From Linum tenue (Eukaryota; Streptophyta; Magnoliopsida; Malpighiales; Linaceae), in assembly GCA_946122785.1 (NCBI GenBank), contig CAMGYJ010000011.1, forward strand, positions 35,552,513 to 35,616,512: a stretch of 64,000 bases of DNA, in the 5' to 3' direction. Both the position numbers and the translations under genes were made by a program. Within the stretch, counting starts at the first letter, position 1; every line of letters begins with the position of its first letter. Below, piece by piece: positions 22,821 through 32,440 of this stretch. The notes under the pieces were generated by a model, which was given only the letters and a program-made list of their open reading frames with translations, was not told the DNA's origin and ran no database searches.

Positions 22821-24166
22821 TGATTTGGGCCTAATTGCACACATTTTATCCTCGTTTTCCTTGGGTGTTTGTAGCATTTGGACTCCTAAAAGGGTGGTAT
22901 TATGCTAGGTTTTGTGCGTTTTAGTGTGTTTCAGGATCCAACAGGTGAAACCAGCCCCAGAGTTGAAAGTTGGACGGAAAGAGGCGAAGCCCGGGCAAAG
23001 AGGGTGATCCAGACGGAGTTCACGAGTTAGCATTGGAGTTCACGGTCCATTATGGTCGTGAACTGAAGCCCAAAACAGTGTACCGCGATGGTCTAAGGAG
23101 ATATTTGCAGTTTCGACATCGTGTTTTGTGTTCACGGACGCGTTGAAGAGTTCACGATCGTGAACTGAGCCAGATCCTGGTATATAATGTGAGCTGAAAG
23201 GAAGAGAGAGAGAGAGAGAGAGAGCCCAAGAGTGAGAAAGTGTCTTCTTCTTCATATTTAAGAGAGAGAAAGAACGAACCAAGGAAGAAAGAAGGCTAGG
23301 GTTTGCTCAATGTGGTGGATTGGTAAGATTCTCCCCAAGAGAAGATCAACACAAGCTCAAAGGAGATTGGAGGCATCACCATGATGGTTTCTACCTCTTC
23401 CTCTTATGTTCTTCCCCTTTCTAGCATGGAGTAGTTTCCTTTTTCACTCGGGTGTTGTGAAACCCTAACTATTTGTTGTGTGAATTGAATGATTGTTTAT
23501 GGGTGTTGTTTAATTCAATGATTGAGGTATTTTTCATATTCCTTGTGCATGTTTGTGCTTAGAAATCCAATTGGCCATTCTAACCTAGATTAGAGGGAAA
23601 ACCCCCTTTCAAGGGAGGCTCAATTGAGTTGGGATTTGGGCTTTTGAAGCCACTTATCTAGATTAATGTAGGGCAAACATCTATGTTGAATTAAGCAATT
23701 TGGTTAAGTGCGATTAAGCCGACAAACCATTGGGTTGAGTAAGAGAGTAAGTCAACCATCGATTGCCTTCACCAAGAGGATACTTGAGTAGCCTATAATG
23801 TATCCCTTGGTTTGGCAAACGAGAGTGTGGTCTATGACCATAGTTGCGTTTCCTAGCAGTTCGCGATCATCTTGCCCATAAAAATTAATTCAATTTCTCG
23901 TGCCATGGTAGTAGTTATGGGGAAGCGACACCCGAGTGATCCTTCTCACATAGAGATGTTAAAACCATTTAATTTTTCCTTGCTTTACTTTAATTAGTAA
24001 ACTTTTCAACCAAAACCGATTCACTAGATAATGTTTCAAACAATTGAAGTAGGGGTACACGGACCGTCCCGAGTCGATATTTAAACATACTTTCCCTGTA
24101 TTGCCTCCTAATAAGGTTTATACTTGGACCTTAGTGGGAATTAATTGTGAAATTCGGGATGAGTCA
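22821..24166 (+). repeat. 5' LTR of Athila-like element A
   Basis: It starts TGATTTGGGCCTAATTGCAC, related to the start of the minus-strand LTR at 36262 (TGATTCGGGTCCAATTGTAC), and ends GAGTCA, followed by AGT and the primer binding site. Inside are palindromic stretches such as GTTCACGATCGTGAAC (23153-23168) and GTTCACGGTCCATTATGGTC. A TATA element, GGTATATAATG (~23179), is followed by a (GA)n tract (23205-23223), a likely promoter with the transcript starting near the tract. No matching 3' LTR lies downstream on the plus strand. Confidence 0.75.
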
Positions 24167-24170
24167 AGTT

Positions 24171-24190
24171 TTTGGCGCCGTTACCGGGGA
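24171..24190 (+). promoter_or_regulatory. Primer binding site, tRNA-Asp type
   Basis: TTTGGCGCCGTTACCGGGGA lies 4 bp after the LTR end. TGGCGCCGTTGCCGGGGA is the primer site usual for plant Athila/Tat elements (established knowledge). Confidence 0.85.
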
Positions 24191-24316
24191 CAACGGTCTG
24201 TTATCTTGAAAAAGTTGTTTGGTGTTAATCTAGATTTTAATTTTCAATTTTGAAAGTGTGTGTGCTTTGCTTGTGCTATACTTGGTGTTGTTTTCTAAGT
24301 GTGTGTAGGGAGGTGC

Positions 24317-25706
24317 ATGACCCGGAGCAATCCGACACCTTTGATATCGCTTGACGAGAACATAAACCGAACTCTCCGACTCCTAGCATGGGAGAGGGAG
24401 GTAGCGGAGGCAAGGAGGAGAAGTGAAGAAAGGGGACAACAATTTGGTCCCGGAGCTAGTGGAGTAGAAGTTGAAGAAGTGGAAGGTGAACCCAACATTG
24501 GAGTAGAAATGGCGGGGAACCAAAGAGAAGCCGGAGCCTCCCAAGCTCGTAACCTAAACGATGCGGCGGCGGAAGAGGAAGTCCCGAGGACAATGGGATA
24601 CTATATGGCCCCACGGCCGGTGGACATTCAATCGCCAATCCTACACCCTCCCGTGGCGGCCAACAATTTCGAGATCAAGTCGGCTCTAGTGACCATGATA
24701 CAGAACAATTCTTTGTTCCACGGTCTTCCACGCGAGTCACCAAGAGAGCATGTGCAGAGATTCCTGGAGCTCGCGGGGAGCTCGAAAATGAATGGCATGT
24801 CGGCTGAAACTTTGCAACTGAGGCTTTTCTCATCAAGTTCATGACTCGCTACTGCCCGCCTTTGAAGACGGCCGAGTGGAGAAAGAAGATCACCCATTTC
24901 TAGAAAGAGGAAGACGAGACCTTGAGGGATGCTTGGGAGAGATTCTCTGTTTACTTTCTTCAATGCCCTCACCATGGGTTCGAGGAGCAGTTTCGAATTG
25001 AAACTTTCTACGGTGGACTAATCCAAGAAGATAAAATTCTAATTGACTCTCTGAGTCATGGGAAATTGATGAATATGACTCCACCACAAGTGACCGAATT
25101 GCTCGAAGACATGGCCCTCAAGGGGTAAGATTGGGGTTTGATGAGGAGCGGGAAAAGAAGTAATGATAGAGGAGTGTGGGAGCAAGCACTCCACTTGAAG
25201 CGAAGCTTGAAAAGTTGATCAAGGTAATTCTTGAAGATAAGAAGCAAGGAAAGAGGCCGGTGATGTCTTGTAATTGGTGTTTGAGCACTAGCCATGAGAT
25301 AACAGAGTGCCAAGCAATGAAGGAGGCAACCACTTCGGAGGAACAAGTCAACTTCGTGGCAAATGCTAGGGCTAATAACCCGTATAGCAATACTTATAAT
25401 CCCAGATGGAGGAACCATCCCAATTTTGCTTGGTCATCACCGACTAATCCTAGACCCCTGGGTTTTAAAGGCCCCACGGGAAATTATCAACCTCGACCAA
25501 CCTTCATCCAACAAAGGCCTCAAGTCCAAAGCTCAAGCTTCCAACAACCATATAAAGCACAAGGTGGCCAAAGGCTTCAACAACAACAACAACCCGACAA
25601 GCTATCCAAGCTTGAAGACCTAGTGAACACCTTTGTGAGCACGAGTGCTCAAAAGTTCGAGAAGATTGTGCAATTTATGGATGTGGCGACTACCAAGTTT
25701 ACCTAG
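24317..25706 (+). pseudogene. Element A gag (Athila-like) with frame breaks
   Basis: It opens at MTRSNPTPLISLDENINRTL (24317). The conserved gag core is NNFEIKSALVTMIQNNSLFH and GLPRESPREHVQRFLEL. A frame break lies near 24830 and a stop at ~24903. The second part reads LRDAWERFSVYFLQCPHHGF, MTPPQVTELLEDMAL, then after another break a CX2CX4HX4C knuckle, CNWCLSTSHEITEC (~25270-25310), and a Gln/Pro-rich tail. Gag packages element RNA; this copy cannot make a full protein. Confidence 0.85.
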
Positions 25707-25862
25707 GTAGAGGCGGGACTCCGAAGCCATCAAGCGAGCCTCCAAAGTTTGGAGGTGGAAATCGGCAATCTTTCCGGGATCCTCACCAAGAGACCAAAGG
25801 GAGCCCTACCTTCCCAAACCGTGGCGAACCCAAAGGATCATGCCGGGGTGAATGCAATTTAA

Positions 25863-26960
25863 GTGGGAAGTGGAAAGGTGACTCCGGGAGTTGCCGCTAA
25901 AGAAGTGAGTGAGAAGGAAGATTCCAACCTGAAGGATGGAGAGGAAGAGCCCCCGAGGGGAGAGAAGAAAGTGGAAGGAAGGCATCGCCGACACCACCTC
26001 CGCAGGTTGAGTACAAGCCAACCCATTCCTTTCCCCACGAGGATGTTCAAGGAGAGGTTGGAAAAAGAGTGTGGAGGTTTAATGGAAATGCTACGTAACC
26101 TCCCGCTCAATATCCCTTTCCTTGAATCCATGGCTCAAATGCCGATGTATGCAAAGTATCTCAAAGGATTCCTCACCAAGAAACCAAAGTTTGAAGGCCT
26201 CTCCAACGTGACTCTTGGCGAGGAGTGTTCGGCTTTCCTCCTCAACCGCTTGCCCAAAAAGCGGTCCGACCAAGGTAGCTTAACTATCCCTCTTGGTATT
26301 GGTAGCCATTGTACAGAAAATGCCTTGGCCAATCTAGGAGCTAGTTTTAATAATGTGATGCCCTATAAGCTTTTCAAAAAGTTAGAAGTAGGTGAACTTA
26401 AGACCACTAAGCTTAACATCATTTTAGCCGGCCGTTCGGTCATTAGCCCGAGAGGCATTGTGGAGGACATGATGGTGCGAGTAGGCAAGTTTTGCTATCC
26501 GACTGATTTCATGATTCTTGACATAAGTGAGGACTCGGATATGCCACTTATACTCGCTCGTCCCTTCCTTGCCACCGCCAAGGCATTGATAGATGTTAAT
26601 GAGGGGACCTTAATTCTGAGGGATGGTGAGGAGAGAATCACTCTTGAAATTGACCCTAAGGCTAGAAGTGAGGAAGTGAAAGAATTGGTTTCGAATGATG
26701 TGAATGTGAGTGGAGGAGAGCCTCTCAAGGCGAACCCCACTATTACTTGTGTCACTTGTGGTGATGTTGAGCAGGAAGTCAAGGAGGGTACTATGCCTAA
26801 GGAAAAGAAGAAGAATGCTTTGGCCCGAAGAAAGGAGAAGGTCAAAGCTAAGTTGGTCGCACAAGAGGGCCACCTAATGGAGCATAAAATGGGAGGCTAC
26901 AAGCCTCGCCCCGAGAGCGTGGAGGATCCATTCTCGGTGGCATCACATTCCAAGACATGA
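25863..26960 (+). pseudogene. Element A protease region, catalytic Asp replaced
   Basis: The 365-codon open frame has a charged linker, then LPLNIPFLESMAQMPMYAKY and KRSDQGSLTIPLGIGSHCTE, the typical region before the Athila aspartic protease. The active-site motif, normally ALxDLGASIN, here reads ALANLGASFNNVMPYKLF. The catalytic Asp is Asn, so it should be inactive even though the frame is open. A second conserved block follows: DMPLILARPFLATAKALIDV. The usual reverse transcriptase, RNase H and integrase do not follow. The sequence goes directly to the CGCTTGTTGGGAGGCAACCC motif (26998-27017) and the env-like unit. Confidence 0.85.
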
Positions 26961-27189
26961 TTGATCCTCAACTGTCAAGATAATGAACATAACTTAGCGC
27001 TTGTTGGGAGGCAACCCAACGGTGGTTTGTTTTCTTTTCCTTATTTTCGTTTTTGTGTCAAGTGAAGAGTTCAAGTGGTGAAGTCAAAAGTTCAAGTGGT
27101 CAAGTGGTATCCCCATGCTAAGTTTTGTGGTTTTGCGATTTAAGGTTGTGTGGTGATCATTAGGAGGCACGCTGGAATAGGTCGAGTCA

Positions 27190-27420
27190 AAATTTGCTCA
27201 GAAATGCCATGTTTTCACTCGAGTTCACGGACGGGCTTGAGTGTTCAAGCTCTTACAAGAACGTGAACAAGCAAACGCGTACGTGAACCAGACACTTCTG
27301 CATGTGAACCACCTGTCGACCAACCCCAGTTCATGGACGGACTTGAGTGTTCACGATCTATATGAACGTGAACAAGCCAACGCGTCCGTGAACGCCGTGA
27401 TTCGCCTATAAAAGGGGCAT
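27190..27420 (+). promoter_or_regulatory. Candidate internal promoter of element A, LTR-like palindromes and TATA box
   Basis: This internal region repeats LTR vocabulary: GAGTTCACGGACGGGCTTGA, then ATGGACGGACTTGAGTGTTC, GAACGTGAACAAGC and CGTCCGTGAACGCCGTGA. It ends in a good TATA element, CCTATAAAAGGGGC (~27406-27419). Downstream (27593-28250) is a spliced-leader-like stretch ending in TTTTTTGCAG at 28250, directly before the env-like frame. I infer a promoter for a spliced env-like mRNA. Confidence 0.5.
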
Positions 27421-28141
27421 GAACGGCGGCTCTTCACTTCACGACCCAATTCTCACTGGAAAATTCGAATTCTAGCCGGAAAATCGCGAAAATCCGACGG
27501 TTTTTCAAATTTTCACCCATTTTCGGCGAGCAAAACCCAAAACCAATTGTATACCCATTATCCCCACATCAAAACAGGCTTGTGCTGCAATTTTGGGGAG
27601 ATTTGGGGCAAGTTTCTTCCGGCAAGGTCGCCGGCGGCGAGTCTCCGATGAGCTTCCGACGAAGCTCCAGCGACCACTCTTCGGCTTGTTTTTAAGCTTT
27701 TTTTGCCTTCCTCGGCTTCACCTCACTTCCTCCTACGTCATACTTGAGTCTCCAGGTTGGTTTTTTTCAGCTCTACCTTGTTTAATTTGGGAGAATCGGA
27801 TTAGGTAGTGAAGTGAGGATGATTTTGTAGTGCATTGAATGTTGAACCTAGAAATAGGGAGAGGAAGTAGGCGAATTAGGTTGATTGAATGTTGAAATGT
27901 TGTTGCATGAGCTTAATTGAGCCTTGGTGGGCATTTGGTGATTTCGAATTGCTTTTATTTGTCGATTTTGCCCACCAAGTGCTAATTGTTGAATGAAAAT
28001 GTGTGGTTATGTTTGAATAGTGGTTGGTAACAATCGTGGCATGGGTTGGGGGTTCAAATCCTTTTTGTTGATGAATCTTGAAAACTCACAACCATGCTAC
28101 TGTAGTTTGAGCTTAAATGTCTGAAATCCATAGTGGAAATA

Positions 28142-28156
<15 letters not shown>

Positions 28157-28173
<17 letters not shown>

Positions 28174-28176
28174 GGA
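28157..28176 (+). repeat. (TG)n tract followed by a run of 20 G
   Basis: A TG repeat (28143-28156) leads into 20 consecutive G residues, about 75 bp upstream of the presumed intron acceptor at 28250. On an RNA of this strand it could form a G-quadruplex. Run length in a raw sequence is error-prone. Confidence 0.85.
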
Positions 28177-28250
28177 TTTCTTTTCCTCCCAAGGAGTTGT
28201 GCTTAACCAATATTTCCACGTATGGTGTTTGTTTGCCAATTTTTTTGCAG

Positions 28251-29683
28251 GATGCTTAACGAGGAGCATGAGTTAATCAGTTACCTGTTGAACCATCCGC
28301 AATTTGGCGACAAGTTCGCCTACCAGAGGGACAGCCCAGGCCACATTGTCGGCTGGATCTGGACATGTTCACCATGTTCAAGTGCCGAGCCGCAATGTCG
28401 GGGGTCGTCTGTCACCCCTGGTGGTGCCGATAGCTCACACTGGACGAGCAGATCTACCACAAGCTGTGCGTGGAGTTCTACTCCATGTTCGCCCATGTGG
28501 TCCCGAGCAGCAAGAGGAGCCGCCCGTACGTGGAGTTTATGCTGGGAGGTCAGCCCCGAGTGCTGACCTATGACGCCTTCGCCTAGGCCATGGGGCTCGA
28601 CTCGACGCATATGACGATGACGAAGCGACAGTACACCGTCGATTTTCACTATCAGGCCGCATTCCGGGCCCTCTGCCGCCCTGAGCACGAGACCGAGGAG
28701 TACGAGGCGAGCCCGCAGTTGGGACATCTGATGACCAACAGAGGGCTTATAGCTCTCTTCTCCATGAGGCATCCGGCGGAGCCGATCCATCTGGGATCCC
28801 TGATAGCCACATTTGTCGCCCGGTGCCTGGGGCGGAACAGGGTGGATACCATGCAGATGGGAGGCATCATCAAGAGGATTCATAGTTAGTAAAATACGGT
28901 ACGGGAAAGTTACATATAAAATACGTATGAATATTGTACTTCATCTCTAAGCTAATGTTACGTTTAATAGTACGTTAATAGTCATAAATATATAAAATTA
29001 ATTATTTTTAAAAATAAATAATAAAAATAGTAAAGTTAATAATTTAATTCATTAAATACGGATATTAAATGTGTTATACCGGTTTTATACGTGTTTATTA
29101 CGAGAGCCGTCAAATGAACGGGAACAAATGAAACGACTTGACAATAATATGGATACGAAAGTTTTAAACTGATAAAGTACGTAGGGGTACATATACGTGT
29201 ATTAAATGGAGTATTTACTAACTAAGCGAGGATATGCCGGTACTTCGGCGTGGATTTGGACCGATCCTCCAAAATGGGGAGGACCGAGCCGTTCCCAGTG
29301 GCTACACTTTACAACCAGCAGCTGGTACTTCAGGAGAGGGGCATTGAGTACCTCAACGGGCTTCGACCTTCAGGAGCCATGCATCCAGCAGTTGACCCGG
29401 CTCCAGTGGAGCCAGATGCAGGGGTTCCACCCCCAGAGCAGCCACTTGCTCGAGCACCGGGCTGCCTCCGGCGTCCCGCGCTCCAGCACCCCATACCACC
29501 ACCACCAGCAGCTTCAGCACCCAGGCCAGCGGGTGATCCCCTCGTCTAGAGGATGGATCGCCTTGAGACCCAGTTTGGGGGAGTGACTTCTTGCCTCGAC
29601 CGGCAGACGGACCTCCTCGAGCAGATGGCTAGATGCCATGGTCTCGTTCGCGATGATGAGACAGGGCCTTCTACCCAGTGAGG
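28251..29683 (+). pseudogene. Element A env-like ORF (Athila type), broken by a MITE and stops
   Basis: After the acceptor at 28250 the frame begins MLNEEHELISYLLNHPQFGD. It shifts near 28350, continues as LDMFTMFKCRAAMSG, then LTLDEQIYHKLCVEFYSMFA, PYVEFMLGGQPRVLTYDAFA, a stop at 28585, and MGLDSTHMTMTKRQYTVDFH to GGIIKRIHS (28882). After the MITE it resumes as RYFGVDLDRSSKMGRTEPF (~29230) with a Pro-rich tail to ~29550 and a coiled end. This is the plant Athila ORF family once compared with envelope genes. Its function is unknown. Stops and frameshifts make it non-functional. Confidence 0.75.
28884..29226. mobile_element. ~340-bp MITE inserted in the env-like ORF
   Basis: The insert starts TAGTTAGTAAAATACGG and ends GAGTATTTACTAACTAA, inverted copies of each other. 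It interrupts an otherwise co-linear protein frame. Flanks read GAGGATTCA and GAGGATATG, sharing GAGGAT, perhaps a degraded 9-bp target duplication. The interior is AT-rich with scattered TACGTA, ATACGG and GTACGT motifs and no ORF. It is possibly a Mutator-derived MITE; the superfamily is uncertain. Confidence 0.7.
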
Positions 29684-29790
29684 TAGCCGACGAGGGAGAT
29701 ATGTTAAAGAGCCGATTCCTTTTGCCCCACTACTCTACTTGGAACTTTGAACTCTTTTGTTTTATTTTTCCTTCGTTATGTGTGTGTCAC

Positions 29791-31326
29791 TGACTCGCTG
29801 TTACTGTCACTCTAGAAAATGGCCAAGTGAAACCACTTCCTAAAGCGTAGTATAGCGGGTCGGGTTTTAATGTCAACCCGGGTCCTAGATGTGATGACTA
29901 CTCAGTGAATTCGTATTATCTAGCAATGAAACTTTAGTGAAGATCTAAACTAACAAGCAAGCAAAGCAACTAAACGGTTGTTTTCAGGTTAAGAGAGGTC
30001 ACCCGGATATGGTTCCCCCTAGTCTGCAGTTAAGCCGAATTGTAATTACCAAGTTCAATTTCTATGATAGTTATACTGCGGAAGGTTCTTAATCAGTCTG
30101 AAGTCTCGACTAAAGGTCTTCAGACCCTCTCAATCTGAGTCTCTAGCTGGCGACTAACCTACACCGGAGTAAACAGATTGATGCCCTATGAACAAAACCT
30201 CCACTACCGAATTGAATTCGGTACAGAATAGTGAATTGGCTCCTCGACTAAAGTCACCAATTCACTACCTTCGATTAAGGATACTCTATCAACCTAGGCA
30301 GATATTATCATTCTAGGTTAAAGCAGAAACAACAGGAATTTGATCAGGATTCAAGTCATTCAATCATTCAAACCTCAATCGAATATAATCAATTCATCGA
30401 AACAATACTTGGGTTCATACAATCAAACCTAACATACAGAACTAGGGTTTCCCATACCCAGATGAATGGGAGAACTACTCCATGGAGAAAGAAGCAAAAG
30501 CAGAATCAGACGCGGAAATCATACTGTGAAGATGCATTTCTGCTCCTGGACGTTGAATCGGCACTTCTCCAAGCTCAAACCAAGCTCCAATGGTGTTGAA
30601 GATCGATCTAGGGCACTTGGAGGCTCTTGTTCGTCGCTTTCTCTCTCTAGGAATCGCTCTGTCTCTCTAAAACTCGAATCCCCTTCTCTTTGGCTGAAAA
30701 TCTGCTTAAAAGGGCATCAGTGGCCAAAGCACGGTCGAGGGCACGGCCGTGCTTTGGCTAGGGTTAATTACACCGCCAGCAGTTGGGGAAAACACGGCCG
30801 TGCTTTTGGAAGAACACGCCCGTGCTTTGGTGGAACACGGCCGTGCTTTCAGCCCGTGTTTTCAGCCCGAGTCTGCCAAACTCGAATTTGCTCTCGGCAG
30901 TAAAAGCACGGTCACAGAACACGGCCGTGTTTTGAAGGCCTCCTGCCCGTGTTTTTACTGCCGAACCTGTTCCCCTATATTCAATGCTTCGTTTCTCCCT
31001 CGTCCGGACTCCGAATCAGTCGCCGTTTGATCCCAGACGCTCGTAGTCTCGTCCTCTTTCTTTCCATGACAAACTTGTACGATTCTTTGTCCATAAAGTG
31101 AGGTAGAAATCTATTCTTCTTCAGGTCATGCCAGAGTTTCTTCTCACGAATCGCCAATTGATCTCTGATTGACTTGAAACTTGCGCCTATGCTTCACTTT
31201 ATGTGCTAGGACCTGAAATATGACAAAGGAACACAACCTAGCGTAAAATAGGCCAAAGAATCAATAATGCAAGCTTAAACGATCAAGAAACAAAGGGGAA
31301 AAACATGTGCAAATATCGAGTCATCA
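29791..31326 (-). repeat. Solo LTR (Athila-like) with perfect 5-bp target duplication
   Basis: GTCAC is present on both sides (29786-29790 and 31327-31331). The plus strand begins TGACTCG and ends CGAGTCATCA, so in minus orientation it starts TGATGACTCG, a common start for this LTR group. It is clean-ended at 1,536 bp with no internal region, hence a solo LTR from LTR-LTR recombination. The 30725-30960 part carries a dense cluster of AACACGGCCGTGCTTT-type palindromes. It interrupts the 3' noncoding part of element A. Confidence 0.9.
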
Positions 31327-31331
31327 GTCAC

Positions 31332-32440
31332 CATGAACTACTACTACTACTACTATCATATTGTGTTGTGTAATAACCTCGCATTAGCGAGTCGTATTGT
31401 GTTGGTATGTGTAGGTTTTTGTCTTTTCCTTGCAGCTCCAAATCTCCTACCCTGGAAACAATTCCAACTTTCACTCACCAAGCAAAGCGGTAACGTCGTT
31501 CTACCCCTATCTTATGCCATTGAAGGCAATGTCGAGCTTAAGTGTGGGGGTAGTCAACTTTTATGCTTGTGTGAGTGTGATTGATGCTTGGAGCCTTGAT
31601 TTATGCCCAAATTTGAAAATTTTGAGGGCTCCAAGCAATGTTTTCATGATCAAAGTGGCCGGTTTGTAGGAGAATCTTGTGGTTATTGGCATTGACCTTA
31701 AATTGTTGCATGTGATCGAGTATGTCCTATGATGATGATTGAGAGGTGCATTAGGATAGTGCAAAGGTTTAGCTCTCATGTGTGAAAAAAATGAATGGAT
31801 ATTTTGACTCGATTACTTGTTGATTACAATTGCCATGCATGTTGCTTTGTGAATTGGAATAGTGGTTGGGTGACTAGGTAGCCATGTGAGCTTTGAGTCA
31901 ATCGTTTTCTTCTGATGTGCTTAGATCCCTCTTACCATGGCGAGTAACATCACAGTTGTCACTAGTGAGTATGATGGAGGCATATGATTAGTCCATGCCC
32001 AAATGTTGATTGTCCCAAAATGAATTATCCACTAGTCAAACCCTTTGAGCCTTGTGACTTTGGGGGTCATTCTTATGTTAGGAGCTTTTTGCTTGTGAGC
32101 TTAATGGTGTTAAGAGAACGAACCCCCATCCTTTCTTCGTGTCTCTACATGTGTCGTCCTTGTGTCCCGGAGCTCTCGCTTTTGAGTTCATTGAGGTTCT
32201 ACATAGAAGGATTGTGTGCGGTTCTTGCTAGGATCGAAAGTGAAAGGAAGAGTAATGTTGGATTGATTTCTTAAAAAGATAGCATTGACCGTTAAAAGTA
32301 GTGTGACAAATGTTTAACTCTCTAGTACCCCCTCAAAAAAAAAAAAAAAAGGAAAAGAAAAGGAAAGTAGAAAAAAAGAAAGAGAAACGAAAAAGAGGTA
32401 ATAAAACGGGGTAAATAAAGTAGAGAGTGCCACAAGGAAT
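31332..32440 (+). mobile_element. 3' internal region of element A, up to an A-rich tract
   Basis: This is the continuation of element A after the solo LTR: (CTA)n at 31341, then GCTTAAGTGTGGGGGTAGTC (31538-31557), a polypurine-like motif. A unit with GATGCTTGGAGCCTTGAT follows, then an A/G-rich tract (32335-32400) and GGTAATAAAACGGGGTAAAT (32395-32420). The same order, inverted, is seen in element B (32340-32770) and in fragment C (39826-39990). No ORF of note is present. The expected 3' LTR is absent. Confidence 0.7.

Noticed and set aside
24171..32440. Search for reverse transcriptase and integrase in element A
   Set aside because: No YADD/FADD box or HHCC/DDE integrase pattern was found between protease and env-like ORF; pol is deleted rather than overlooked in a frame I read.
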